From NCBI GenBank assembly GCA_021234155.1, contig JAJEKV010000002.1, positions 35,196,128-35,260,127 of the forward strand: DNA of 64,000 nt, given 5' to 3'. Below, in pieces: positions 10,600 to 22,900 of this stretch; the first letter of the stretch is position 1; each line of letters opens with the position of its first letter. A program made the position numbers and the translations under genes. The notes under the pieces were generated by a model. The model worked only from the letters and a program-made list of their open reading frames with translations, was not told where the DNA came from and did not search any database. This DNA is from Isoetes taiwanensis (taxonomy: Eukaryota; Streptophyta; Lycopodiopsida; Isoetales; Isoetaceae).

Positions 10600-13500
10600 G
10601 TGTATTTGGAGAGCTTATCATTAGATGGGATCAGATAAAAAGCCTTTAACCGATTTTCATATATCCCATCCATCCCTTTGAATGTATAGTCTTTGCTAGA
10701 AGAGCTTGGGCGGCTAAAGAAATGGACTGCGGCACTAGAGGTATTCACACTATTCGTGGCTTTAAGTTCTTTGTTTATGATTTAGCTTAAGCTAGGATGA
10801 ATGCCTACCTATTGAGTTCATTGCATTCTTAGCCTTCTAATTCAGACATTCTTTACAGTATGGTATCAGTTCCCATCTGAGATTTGTCGACTTGTTGCAT
10901 AGTTTTAGAAATGTGTGCTTAAGAAGAATGACATAGATGAGATACTCATCCAGAAAACCGCCAATTGTATAGCATTGCTTTTTATGAGAAAGATTATGCA
11001 ATGTACTTACTGGCCATTACATAGAGTAAACCGCAAATGAATTATATAACAACATGACTAGCATGGATAGGAATTAGACAGAAAGAAATGGGGCAGAAGC
11101 CCATAATCCTTTTCTTAAATGGAGGACATATTAAGGTGGTGATGAAGGATTTACACAACCTAGCGAGACCTTAGCTTATACCCATAAATTTGAGTCCCTA
11201 CAAACAACTATGTCAGGCTTTAATGTTTTAAAGTTTATTGTTTCTCATTCGTTCTGAGGGAGGAATGACGGCCACATCTATGATCGTGTCTATTGAGAGA
11301 TGGACACACTTATTACAGTTAATACATGCCTTCGTTCCAGACCCTAAAGCCCAGTATATGGGCACAAGTGATGCCTCAGTACAGACACTAGATACAGAAT
11401 TACAGCCACAGAAGAAATATTGTGTTGAAGCGGAAGTGCAGACATTGGAAAGGGAACATGTTGAGGTGGGCTTACATGCATTATCTCCACAATCCCAAGG
11501 GGACCGTGAATCGCAGCGTGCCGAAGCTAGCAGACAGTGAGCAGGCTGCCTCAAGATCTTCTCGCTACTAGGAGCCCGAACTTGTATTATAGGGGTTGCA
11601 GAGGCGTAAGATGATGCCCTTTCTCGATATGGATGTCGCTTTGCATTTTTCACCGATGTCATGCATGTGAAGGCCGGTGGAGTTGTTCTCCGCTATTAGG
11701 GTGGGAGCGCAAGACCCGATCGCCCTCGCCATCTTTTGGTTCTGGTTTCAAGACACTCTTAGCCGCTTACATGTTCTTCAAAGATGGAAACCATCTCAGA
11801 GGGACTAGTTTCTCAAGACAGAGGACCCTCCTCTTCAATTGTGTAACCGTGAAGGAGGAGCTCTGCAAGGTGAGGGCAGCCCACCAGCAAAAAAGAAATG
11901 GGCAAAGGCTGTGGGAGGCGCAAAGAATTATTCTAGATCAATGGCCTTCCAATCCTTGGACTGGCTATGCCTAGATAATTTTAGAAGCATAAATTTACCA
12001 CTAGCATTAGCATTATCTTATCTTATCTTATTGTTGGTAGCCTTTTAATATTTGGTTATTGTGTTTAGTGATGGGGCATAGTCCCCAGGTTTTAGATGGG
12101 TTGTTATTTTGCATGTGCCGCCCCATAACCCGTTGGGTTCCCGTGGACGTAAAAATTCATCTTATCTTATCTTATCTGATAAGATGCAGTGCAATGTAAA
12201 CAAATGTTAGTATCCTGAAATACTTGTTCATGGTCACATGAAAAGAGAGGCAGTTGAAGAAGGCAGCTTAGAGGACTTTGTTTTTGGCTCATGCATGCAC
12301 TCAAGGTTGTAGTTTTTGTATCTTAATCAAGTTAAGTCTTCAAAACATTAAATTTTTTGGGTCACATGAACTGCGCGGAATAAAATGTCATTATGTAACC
12401 TAAGTACAAGGCATTTCCAGAGCTAAATCAACTTCTATTCCACCAACATTGTTCATCCTTAGGATGATCTGTATTCCTGTTCTTGAGTAAGGTTGGTTGC
12501 TGAATATTTACACCAATGAGATTTGTGTGCATCCAAGATATGCACTTTTCATCTGTTTGCGATTTTAAACTCCATGAAGGTAGCTGCAGATACTGCAGAA
12601 ACTATCTACGGGAATGGTAAAGGAATCAATTGGTCATGCCATAAGGACCAAGCGGAGTTGATTTGAACTCAGAAGAGGATATGGCTTGCTCTGAAAATCC
12701 AATGTTCCTCTTGCCTGCATGGATTTCAACCCCCAATGTTGATCACTAGTCCATTTGGAGATTGTTCAAAACCAGCAATCAATCCTTCAATTTGCACTAG
12801 TCAACTTGAAATGCAACAATGGCAGCCTGTGGAGTTGCTATATGAGTCTTAATGCCCAATACCTTCTTGCTGCACATAGCACCATTCTTTTGTAAAGGTC
12901 TACATATAGCTTATCTAATAATGTTTCTCTTAGCGATGCTTTGCTCTTAACTTCGTGAGAATTATCACAAATCATGGATCCTCTTGAATCTAAAATCCAA
13001 ACCTTATTTTTGGGGTAGCTTATTGTACTGCTAGTGCGTTATTTCTGGTCTCTCATTGCATTCTTAAGTTATTCTAACCTTGTCAAGTCAAAAAGGTCTT
13101 CAATTGTAAGATACGACGTCGACGATCCAGCCAAGTTAGCTACAACTGAACATGGGAAATTCAATTTGGAGATTTGTAAAGTAAGCAGCTTATTTTATTT
13201 CATCTGCTATTCTTATAGAATCTAATCATGCCATTATTGTTTGGAACAGTCTGCTCCACACCTATGCCAAGTTTTTTTAGTTGCTCGATGAATAAGGAAC
13301 CCATTGTGCAAGAATTATCAAATGGTGGGGAACATTTTGAATGATGCTACATCATTGGAGTGGTATTTACTGGCTATATCATTGGTATTTTGTGGCATTT
13401 TTGTATGCCTTATTTTTAACACGAGTTATTATCGCTTCAACAAGATTCTCGATTGCGTTGTAGCTATACCAATAGGTGTGAATTTTTGTCTTCCTAGGAT

Positions 13501-13923
13501 CTTGCTTCCAACCTAACATTAGAAACATTAATGATGGTTATGTAATGACGACAATGAGCTTTCTAATGTTACCCGCAAGTTCCTCGCCATCGCATTTTGT
13601 AATCCAAATTTACTATGTTTTTTGTAATCCACTAAATCAAATGTTTACACTTCAAAAATTTGTACTCTTTTAACACTAGAGTTGTCCCTTGATGAACCCA
13701 AATGAGTTCATTCGTACACTTTTTTTGAAATTCTATGAGATAAAGAATTTGTCTACGTACTCACAATATGTTGTCCTCCATGAGTGTACATATAAGGAAA
13801 AATTTATGAAAAATATAGAAAGCTTCTATTACCAGCCATAATATGGAGCCGAATGCAAAGGGGTCAAGTTTATTCTCAAAGTCTTTAACATTTCTCACAT
13901 TATTTTGTAAATATGATTTTTCC
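10600..13923. other. Intergenic sequence, no identified gene
   Basis: Plus-strand frames at 11238-11540 (AEVQTLEREHVEVG, repeated QTL motifs) and 11633-11974 (VTVKEELCKVRAAHQQKRNG) may belong to one decayed transposon ORF, but I cannot assign it. A frame at 13034-13225 ends at a GT donor (VRYDVDDPAKLATTEHGKF), and one at 13304-13516 encodes a likely membrane helix. Nothing here resembles a family I can name. Confidence 0.35.
12010..12190. repeat. Paired (CTTAT)n short tandem arrays
   Basis: Two short pentamer arrays of CTTAT type lie at about 12012-12036 and 12157-12180, with about 120 bp between them that ends in a GTTGGGTTCCCGTGGACG block. Short tandem tails of this kind often mark the 3' end of a LINE or SINE. 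No target-site duplication was confirmed. Confidence 0.5.
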
Positions 13924-15772
13924 TGTGACGCTCCCTGAATATATACGGCACTCCGGACGTATACATAAAGGGACTTCCCCCTCCCATGGCAATCAACTCG
14001 CCATGAGCAGGACCCTCCGTCTACCTCGGACTACTCACATAGCAGATACCCGGGGGAAGGACACGGAAGTGTCATTCCGGTCCATACCTTCAATGGATCT
14101 CCTATATCGCGGAAGCGTGAATACAAAGTTAGTACACAGCATAATCATATAATAAATAACCACCACGAAGGGTAGCACATCCATCCAAATAATAGCAACA
14201 GAGAAGATACATCTAATACTAAGGAAAACAGGGCATATGCATGCTACACCCTGCCATTTTTGGAACCTGCCAAAGTACCTGCACTAGGTACTTTTGGATT
14301 GGGTACCATTTTCTTGTTCCTTTGGTCAAAACTAATTCAAAACTTCAATGTAAAATGTCAAAAGCATATCAATGTTCAAGGTTAAGATAGACATAATACT
14401 ATTGGAGGTCAAAATGAATGCATTCAATTTAACATTTGTAGTTATTGAGATATTATAAAAGTACCCAGTACCCAGTGTTGGGTACTTTTTTAGGTAGTTT
14501 TGTGGTTCCTAAATGGTACTTTTTTTTATAGGGTGTAGTATGCTTATGCCCAAATCCCAAACCCAAGGTTCTACCCCGGCTCAGACTCCAATGGGGATCG
14601 ACTGACGGCTAGGTCTCAGGAGATCAGCAGACAGAATCTTAACAGGGCATTGGCTGGCATAGAACATTGGCTAGGGTTGTCCACTCTCCTGTGCACACTT
14701 TGCAGATGAGCTGAATCAAGCTATGGCGCCATTGTAGCCTTCCGGAGACGTAGGCTCAAAGGGGTAAGCCCAGAAGCCTACCTCCTGTGCTGCATCTCCC
14801 CCTGGTCCGATGATGAGGCAGTGTGGGGAAGTGTCCCCTTCCGCAGTCGCAGTTGAATCCATGGGTGAGCTTAGAGGAAGAGATCCATCAAGACCTCCCT
14901 CCTCCCCGCACTGGACGCATTCCCCTAACTTTATCATCAAAGTATGATGCCCCCCTTCGGGTCACACCTCAGTACTCTGTGGAGTGTCAGACCCATACCC
15001 GCCCTCTACGGATCGACTATTAGGCCTAGCTCACTATAGGATTCCCCTCAGAGCCTTTATGTTCGGGCGAGACCCCCACCCCACACTTCATCACTACGGC
15101 CCCTTTATCCGGTGCTTCAATGATGCCATAGATTCCATACTATGGGATCTCAAAAGAGGCAATAATTTATCGGATCTAATAGAAGCATACTAAATAAACA
15201 TAGGATACGTGAGGTCTCTATCCCCTTAATCCCTCGCTTTTCTCCAGAGATGCTACCAAAGATACATCCATCCATCATAGTACATAATCAAGAACTAAGA
15301 GCAGTTCTAACTATCAAACAAGGGTTATTCAACAGCAAAAGATCAACAAAGAAGCCTGACAGAGGCGCTGACCCTAGAAATACCAAGTTAACCTAATTAC
15401 TAACCCAACTACGACCGAACCGCTGTCATGTGGAATCTCCATGCTTGACTAGGCCGGGAGCTCAACCGCCCTCGCATTTGGTTCGATTTGGGGCAAAATT
15501 GGGATAGGGATCCAATTTTTCCCTCAAATTAGCATCCTCATTCTGGCCAATCGAGTTTGGCCAGGTGTCTCTTAACTAATTAATTAATTAGCTTAATTAA
15601 GTTAATTAGGTAATTAACCCTTAATTAACCCCTTATTTCATTAGCATAGCTAAATTAATCCTTTATGGTTAACTCTGTAGGTTACATACCCCCATGATGG
15701 CATATTCTTCTGGCCGCTGATTTGTCGTAAGATATTTATACATACACCGTGATAAATATGTGGAACGCCACA
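13924..15772 (-). repeat. 3' LTR of element A (with MITE inside)
   Basis: Compared with the copy at 24814-26307, it has the same order of blocks throughout (for example CTCCCTGAATATATACGGC and TAATTAATTAATTAGC) with scattered substitutions and small indels. It carries an extra 321-bp insertion at 14231-14551 and about 50 bp at its right end that the other copy lacks. On the minus strand it runs TG...CA, preceded by a purine-rich AAGGGGAA tract. The many differences from its partner indicate an old insertion. Confidence 0.9.
14231..14551. mobile_element. 321-bp MITE with 22-bp terminal inverted repeats
   Basis: The ends are GGGCATATGCATGCTACACC and, on the other strand, GGGCATAAGCATACTACACC, with two mismatches over about 22 bp. 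The block is precisely absent from the partner LTR of element A. Flanks read AACA and AAAT, compatible with a 3-bp duplication carrying one change. Internal GTACC/GGTAC inverted motifs recur. Terminal GGG and a 3-bp site suggest PIF/Harbinger type, but this is tentative. No ORF is present. Confidence 0.8.
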
Positions 15773-15782
15773 TTCCCCTTGG
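15773..15782 (-). other. Polypurine tract of element A
   Basis: Read on the minus strand, CCAAGGGGAA lies directly before the LTR start TGTGGCG. This is the standard plus-strand priming site of Ty3/gypsy elements. Confidence 0.75.
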
Positions 15783-16340
15783 AATAATGATCCACATCAT
15801 TATCACATGGAAAATTCAAGGACCAGAGTCCAATAACAGACATTATGAAACCATTAGCAAGTTGATAAAAGAGAACATGAAAATACGCACGCTTTGGGCC
15901 ATCAAGAACCTTTATACATGCGCAGTCACCTACCGCCATACTAGCTCCGCATATGTCAATATCACGCAAGATTTACACATAATAATTGTTGTGGTTGAAG
16001 GACCACCCCTTCAATTAAAAATAAAAGATTAAACTAACAGGGAAACCTATCATGCCTAGGGTTCGCAATTCATAGCGCATAAGGAATGGTCATGTTCCTA
16101 TTATGGCCCTAGATGAATGCGCCTATCAACTATATGTCGCTCAACCAACCGTGGTCATGCCTACATTGACAATACACCACGCCCTAGAGAACACCAAAGT
16201 GGTCCCATCATCGGTAACTACTTTGATCTAAGATGCATCTACCCCTCGCAGTTACCGCGATGATCCCCACGCCAATCAAGCCTTCAATGCTTACCGAATT
16301 GGGGTTGATGACATCGCTGATGGTGCGGCCTTGAGATTCC
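15783..16340 (-). other. 3' untranslated region of element A
   Basis: Lies between the end of the chromodomain and the polypurine tract. A plus-strand frame (15760-16032) is present but looks like chance. No other feature was seen. Confidence 0.5.
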
Positions 16341-16344
16341 CCGC

Positions 16345-17670
16345 GATGAATTCTGGATAATGCTTTTCAAGGTCCATCTTCATTACCCATGTAGCATCCT
16401 CTCACCAAGCAAGTGTTTCCACTTGACCAAATATTGGAGCATTTGAGTCCTTTCCGTCCGCTTATAGGCCCGGACGAGAAGAGCTTCGCACTATCTCTAG
16501 TTGATCATCCGTCATTTCAAGGAGGGTGGGTGTATCCAACATCTCCTCTGGATCAGGAGTGTGTCTCTTCAGAAGACTCACATGAAAGACCTTGTGGATC
16601 TTCAAGCGGGTTGGCAAATCCAAGCGATATGCCCGCTTCCAATACGCTTAGTAATCATGAACGCCCAGCCCATCCGGTGCCAATTTCTTGAGGTTACCAA
16701 TTTTGAGCTTGGCTTGCTTTAACCTTAATCTTAAGCCAAACCAATCGCCCACTTGAAACACTCGGGGTCCTCCAGGCTTATCAGCCACACTTTTCTCGAT
16801 TTATCACGCCACGGGCCAATAAATAACCACGAACCTCCTCGACCAAAGCTTGCATTTCCAACAGGAGTTGTTGGGAAACTTCCACTTTAGAAAAAAGATT
16901 ATGCCATGTGTCTGGAGTTAGGCATTGATAGCCATAATTTATCATGAAAGGAGACATTCTAGAAGACTCCTGTTTCATGCTATTATAAGCAAACTCCACT
17001 AAATAGATATAATCAACCCATCGAAGTTTGCTTTACTTTCCACACATAGCTTCGCAATATATCTTCTATAATGCGTTGGTCCGCCTCGCTTGTCCATCCG
17101 TCTCGAGGATGATATGTTGTGCTCATCGCAAGCTTTGTCTGAATGGTGGTAAAGAAATCCTTCCAGAATGCACTTACAAACTTGGGATCCCTGTCAGATA
17201 CTATTACTCGAGGCATCCCGTGTAATCTGAAGATTTCCTTCGCGAATAACAAAGCCGCGGTCCAAGGCCGCGGTCCTGTGGTACGACATGGCAAGAAATG
17301 AGCCATCATCGACAACTTGTTTAACCACTACCATTAAAGGCCATATCCACGGAGGGTAATGGGAAGGCCCACAATAAAATCCATGGTTATTACCTCCCAT
17401 TTATGCTGGGCACATCCAACGGTTGCAACTCTCCGAACCCCTCAACCGCCGGCTTTAGTTTGTCGACGACTTGACATTGCTTTTAATGTATCCGCAATGT
17501 CTCTTCATGTTTGGCCAAAAATAGCTGGAGTTTAATCTTAAAATAGGTCTTCATGAAGCCCCAAGATGTCCAGCTGTAGGGCTATTGTGTGTATCATGAA
17601 GAATAAGCTTACTGACTCAAGTCTCTGCACACACAACTTGTCTTTGCAATAAAGCAAATTGCCCTCCTTC
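16345..17670 (-). pseudogene. Element A integrase with C-terminal chromodomain (decayed)
   Basis: Minus-strand pieces give the integrase core. The DRDPKFVSAFWKDFF block contains the second catalytic Asp (VSDRD). The block that should hold the catalytic Glu reads GWTSEADQRIIEDIL, so the usual GQTE-type Glu context is altered. Next come the GPY/F-side segment (HVSLLKRHTPDPEEM) and a chromodomain near 16345-16480 with LQYLVKWKHLLGEDATWV. Chromodomains on gypsy integrases guide integration by binding modified histone H3. The zinc-binding N-terminus is scrambled near 17550. Several frame changes separate the pieces, so the enzyme is not functional. Confidence 0.8.
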
Positions 17671-18405
17671 TTATAAGATTTTGAAAGCTTCATGCTCCTT
17701 ATATGTCCGTGCCTCCTTGGCCAAACTGTGCCACACTTCACGGAATTCTGGATCCGTGGCCAAAGTTTGCTCTATTTGCTTCCCGAACTCATTGGTGAGC
17801 GTGGAAATTGCATTACAATGGGTGCGGGTTGCTAAGGGATGGTGTGACAAAGCATCCGCAACCACATTGTGCTTACCCGGCTTATACATGATCTCAAAAT
17901 CATATTCCTCAAGAAACTCCATCCATCTTCTCTGACGGAGATTGAGATTTGGCTGGGTAGAAAGATAACGGAGACTTTGGTGATCCGTATCTAGCTGGAA
18001 TCTCCTACCAAGAAGGTAGTGTCTCCATATGCGCAGAGCCCACACTACTGCCAAGAGTTCCTGATCGTGGGTGGGGTATCGATGTTCTGTGTCATTCATG
18101 TTCTTAGAATCATACGCAATAACCCTGCCTTCCTGCATTAGAACTCCTCCAAAGAGCAATTTTATCGCATCCGCGGGCTACTATCTTATCTTTCTCCTGG
18201 GTTCCGCAATGTGAGGACTGCACCGGGTTAAGGCATCCTTAAGCTTCAAACCCCCGCCCGACTTTTTGCCTTCCAAAGTTGTTCTCGCCCAATCCTTCAC
18301 TTTCTCATGCTTTGTAAGGTCTGTCAGAGGGCCGGCAATCTTGGCAAAATCCTTGACAAATTTTCTATAATAGCCCCGCCAAGCCCAAAAGTTCCTAACC
18401 CTCAA
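17671..18405 (-). pseudogene. Element A RNase H region (decayed)
   Basis: Minus-strand sequence shows the Ty3-type RNase H: VIAYDSKNMNDTEHRYPTHD with the catalytic Glu (QELLAVVWALRIWRHYL) and FQLDTDHQSLRYL, then LRQRRWMEFLEEYDFEI and KHNVVADALSHHP, where the canonical ADALSRR is slightly altered. It degrades the RNA strand of the RNA-DNA hybrid during reverse transcription. It is separated from the reverse transcriptase by frameshifts near 18180 and 18405. Confidence 0.85.
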
Positions 18406-18496
18406 ACATTATCGGGATAGGCCAGCCCTTGATCGCTTCTTATCTTTGCCGGACTGGTGGCAATACCTTCGGCTGAAATAACATGCCCCAAGTAAT

Positions 18497-19327
18497 CTAC
18501 CTTCTGTGTGGCTTAACCCAAGACTTAGAGAATTTTGCAAAGAGCTGGTGACGCCTCAATTTCTGCAAGGCCAATCTAAGGTGTTTCTCATGCTCCTCAA
18601 GGGTTTTACTATAGATGAGAATGCCATCAAAGAAGATAATGACAAAATCATCCAAGTATTCTCGGAAGATATTATTCATCAACCGCATAAAAGTCGCGGA
18701 GCTGCTAGTTAAGCCAAAAGGCATAACCGCGGAATTCATAATGGCCGATCTCGCATTTAAAGGCGATTTATGGATGTCATCCTCTTTTATTCTTATCTGA
18801 TGATACCCTGAGCGTAAGTCAATCTTCGAGAAATATTTGGCCCCTTGCAATTGGTCCATGAGATCATCCGCTCTCGGCAAAGCATAGCGGTTCTTGATTG
18901 TATGCTTGTTGAGTTGCCTATAATCGATGCACATCCTCATGGAGCCATCCTTCTTTTTAACAAATAGGATAGGCGCGCCAAAGGGTGAAACACTAGGCCG
19001 AATGAAGCCTAGGTTCAATAACTCTTGGAGTTGCTTCTTAAGCTCAACCAACTCGGGAGGACTCATGCGGTACGACGCCTTACTGGTAGGCTTAGTACCC
19101 GGTTTCAGGGCTATTTCGCACTCCACCCCTCTGAAAGGAGGAAGTTTCTGGATCTCATCTGGGAAGAGATCCTTAAATTCTCTTAGAAGATTAGCAATCT
19201 TTTCTGGCAATGCATCCACTACCTCCTTCTGTTTAGCGTTTGACTCAATTGAGGCAAGTCTGATAACGCAAAGTACCTTATCCTTGCATATGGCCTTATC
19301 TAAGTGCTTGATAGACATGGACTGCAT
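18497..19327 (-). pseudogene. Element A reverse transcriptase (decayed)
   Basis: A 276-codon minus-strand frame covers the protease-to-RT linker and RT fingers/palm: [74 protein letters not shown]. The YxDD-box equivalent reads [11 protein letters not shown], so the second catalytic Asp is Gly. The stretch between HQIRIKEDD and MPFGLT is also garbled. Without that Asp, polymerase activity would be lost. The order PR-RT-RNaseH-IN confirms Ty3/gypsy. Confidence 0.9.
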
Positions 19328-19481
19328 GATTGGGTTCAGTGGATCACCTTTAATAGTAACTCGGGCTCAACTGCATTGAAGGTCACTTCCCGCTTCTCGC
19401 AGTCTATATTAGCTTTAGCAGATGCCAAAAATTCCATCCCGACAATAAGATCGTATTTGCCGATGTCCATTAGTTCCGCAC

Positions 19482-21100
19482 CTAAGGCAACTGGTGCACC
19501 TGGCAACTGCATATTGAGGTTAATACGACGACCATTTGTATGTCGGACATCCCACTGGCCAAGGTAACAGGTCGGGGTCTTGATCTTAAGGTCTCAAGTT
19601 TCAGAACTTGGGCCGTTCTGGGAGAAGCAAAATTATGGGGACTACCCACATCCATAAGAATAACAAAGGGCTTTTTGTCTACCTGCCCTATAGCAGAAAT
19701 AACGGCAGGCTGACTTTCAACGTTGCCGGTTTCAATAGCTGCAAAAATGTGAGACGCACCGTATATATAATCGTGGACCTCTTCGTCAGCAGGTGGAGGA
19801 GAAGCCGGATCCTCCCAATCGACTTCTGCCATTGCCAACTGAGCGGTTTGTGTCACATAGGGCCAGTTCTGCATCATGTATCCGGGGCGCATACACCTGA
19901 AACATGCCTTATCTTTACGGAGCTGTTCAAGAGCCTCTTTGGGAATAGACTGTAAGAGTTCTCGAACTGAACTACCCATGTTATTCGGCTTATCCGGCAC
20001 ATTGAAGGTAACCTTCTTATCCTGCCTATTTTGCTGAGGGGACCCAGGACTTGGGGAACGAGGCTTGTACGGTGTATAAGGGCGAGGCTGAGCATAAGGA
20101 GCGGGACGCTGATACTGATTCTTTGGAATGTCCTCCTCGAAGCTTAATGCCTTAGCCTCGGCCTCCGCAACGGACTTTGGGTCTATGGCCTTTACCATTC
20201 TTTTGATCGATGGTGCCAATCCCTCAATATATCCCTCAACTGCCCTTTTTTCATTCATTCCCGGCACATATAGCCTTAAGCGCATAAACTCGCTTTCAGA
20301 TATGCCCCAGACCGACATGGTTTTCTCCTCCAACCTATAGAAGGTTTGAATTTGTTGGCACCAGGCGCACGCCGCATGCTGTGATTTAAATGCTTTTGCA
20401 AACTTCCTGAAGTTGCACTCGCCTCCCGCCCAAATGCTTTGCCTTTGCATAACCCTTCCACCGATTCTCGGGGCGGCACTCGGTGGAGGTTAGTGGTGGC
20501 GACTTTTTCGTGTCCTTTTTGGCCATGCCATGTGACTTGCCAAATTCTTTTCATTTCATCCAACCACGACTCAGCATTAAGACCTGCCCTGAATTTACCA
20601 TCAAATTGTGCTAACTTCCCGTTCTTCCATATGCTAGCTTATAGTCGCGGTCCACGGCCTTACAAGATTCCTTATCATGTGCCGCTGTATGGCTTATTTA
20701 GATGACGCGATTTAATCTGAAGATTCCGGCAGTTGGTCCGTGAAGACGTAGCACTCTCGATAGAAGGGCTTCTACGTCTTTTGGCATGGCATTTCTTGTG
20801 TCCACGCACGGGTGCTGGTGCCGGTGGCTGCTGCGGTGGTGGGCTTGGTGGTAAGGGCGGTAACTCCGGTCCGTTCTCAGGTGTGAGCTGCGGAGGATTT
20901 GTATTCAAGACGTAGGCTTGAAGGTCGCCCAACTGTCTCTTTATCATAATGAGCTCTTGCTCAGGTGTCAACCGGCCGGCGTCCGAAGGGGTATGCCAAA
21001 AGGCATTACGTACACCGTCTATATACACATAAGAAGGTATAAGCGCCTCTAATAATATGCAAGGTGTCACAATTAAGACCATATTCCATAGTTCAATCAA
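19482..21100 (-). pseudogene. Element A gag and protease (decayed)
   Basis: From 21100 downward the minus strand encodes a gag N-terminus (GRLTPEQELIMIKRQLGDL, a Pro-rich stretch, then basic KCHAKRRRSPS). Next come a Retrotrans_gag core (FRKFAKAFKSQH and FMRLRLYVPGMNEKRAVEGY, IKRMVKAIDPKS), a zinc-knuckle remnant at about 19890 (ACFRCMRPGYMMQNW, where the usual His and last Cys are changed) and a protease motif (FVILMDVGSPHNFAS, DSG changed to DVG). Gag forms the particle and the protease matures it. Frame shifts occur near 20450 and 20660. Confidence 0.85.
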
Positions 21101-21198
21101 GCATAGAAAATAGTTTATATGATATGATGGCTCATTGAAAATGCCAATCGATAATTACATTTGCAAACAATAGAGAGATTTATAATTATCAATCATAT

Positions 21199-22609
21199 CT
21201 AAGAACTAGGTCCCGCATCTTCTTCCATAGGCATATTTGGCTGTGGTGGCGGTCGATAGCGCATTAAAGTGGCGCTGGGGCTAGCAGAGAGGGCGGCTCG
21301 AGATGCTGCATCCGGTGGTAGAAAAATTGCCAGAGGTACAGCAACAAGGAGGCGCATATTGGTCCAGCCTGCAATATCCCCTAATGCTGCAAGGGCAAGA
21401 TCGCGTCGGACTAATACGATGGTAGTTGTATGATAGTCGATTTTCTTGTGGCCAGCTAACGTGGACAATGCACGAAGTGCCCACCAGGATGCTTCAGACT
21501 GAGGCCCCATGTGCTTAGAGAAGAAGAGAACCTCGCCCTGTCAGAAGGCAGAAAGGAAGAATCATGTCAATTGATTTCCCATAGCCCTGACCCTTGGGTC
21601 TACTGAAGTTTCTGTCTCCTTCTCCAAATTCAGGGTTATCTGCTCCTGCTCCTGCTCCGCATCTTCTTTGTCATCCCTAAGACTTGCCTTGGTATCACAA
21701 AGGTCTTCTTCACCTTGATCTACATCTCCCATGGTAATCTGCAAGGGCTGACTACTAGGAGGAGGTTGCCACGGTACCAGCAAAGTGCTCTTCAGGGGGA
21801 TGAGATGGTGCATCCTGCAACATGAACTGACGTAGAGACAGGAGGGTGTCAACGGGCTCCATCTCTTCTGGCTGAAAAGTAAGCAAATCGTGGACCTGCG
21901 GTGGAGCAACAATAGGTGTCGTGAAGTCCGCAAAATCGTCCTGACAGAACTCTGCAAGTTCATAAAGGACGTCAGCCTTTCGCTTGCTACGGATGTCGGC
22001 TATAACTCGATAGGCCCACATGATGTCTTCTAGAAGAAGATACTCTTGATCATTCAAGAGAATAGTGGGTAAAAGATCTAGCCCGGCGAGCTTATGAGCT
22101 CGGTCACGGGGTGTCAGTGTCTCTATTGCTACCTGCTTCCATCGAACGAAATCATTCTCATTGACGACGTCATCATCCTCCGGGTCAGAAGGTAATGGTG
22201 TCCTAGTCTGCTCGGAGGGTGTCTGCACATCATCTATATACTGATCCATAACTATGGCCAATGCGAAACGAGCTTCATAGCAAAGCTCGCCATCTATGCT
22301 AAGAATAGGGAGATCCACTCCTCTTCTCCTAATACCCTTGAGAACATTCCGCGCATGTTCATCATCTCCCAACATTGCTATCAAAGTGTTGGAGTTGAGG
22401 TACAACTGGGAATCTGCCTCATTAAGTACACACTCAGGTACGATTTCTTCGAAGAAGAACTCAAGGAAATGGCCATAGTCAGGATGTGCCTGCATGTTGT
22501 GGATAAGATCCACTTGCTGGAGCAAGTATGGATGCAGAGTCTCAAAAGGAACCGCAGGGTCCCAGTGTTCACCGTCCAGGTACCATTGTTGGAGTGTAGG
22601 ACGATCCAT
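21199..22609 (-). pseudogene. Element A accessory ORF2 (unknown function, decayed)
   Basis: The minus-strand frame from ATG 22609 (MDRPTLQQWYLDGEHWDP) runs about 284 codons, then shifts, and continues in another frame to about 21199 (ALRALSTLAGHKKIDYH, ALGDIAGWTNMRLLV). It occupies the same position as the 509-codon ORF2 of element B and shares its plan: an N-terminal helical part with a Y..ARFALAIVMDQYIDD block (B: YFSYTAALAIFLSHRAENP), an acidic spacer, an EYLLLEDIMWA block (B: EYLLLSDIHNL), and a helical C-terminal part. I recognise no family. A retrovirus-like structural role or a partner for the histone ORF are both open. Confidence 0.6.
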
Positions 22610-22612
22610 CAC

Positions 22613-22900
22613 AGACGAAGAACAAGGGAGGAGGAGGAAAGGCGCGGAAGGAAAAGAAAAGAAGACAAAACCCTAATGGTCAAAAAGTGACCTTATAGTC
22701 ATTATGACGTCACTTTTGACACGTGTTTCCAGGAAAATAAATAATATTATTTATTTAATAATTTTACACTTTTATAAAAAAAACATTAAATACACAATGT
22801 AATTCCATATTCCAAAGGAAGAGTGTTTACATGTATATTCCATATCAACTTTATACAATATTTAAGGAAAATGTAAAAGCTCAATGCTAATGTCCTGCAA
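22613..22900 (-). promoter_or_regulatory. Spacer before ORF2 of element A with TATA box and bZIP-type site
   Basis: On the minus strand the spacer between the H3 ORF and ORF2 holds TTTATAAAAGTG at about 22768-22780. Downstream it holds CACGTGTC and a perfect TGACGTCA (22705-22712), about 100 bp before the ORF2 ATG. TGACGTCA/ACGTCA is a known bZIP target and resembles the hexamer of plant histone promoters. A separate promoter for ORF2 is inferred from these motifs only. Confidence 0.4.
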
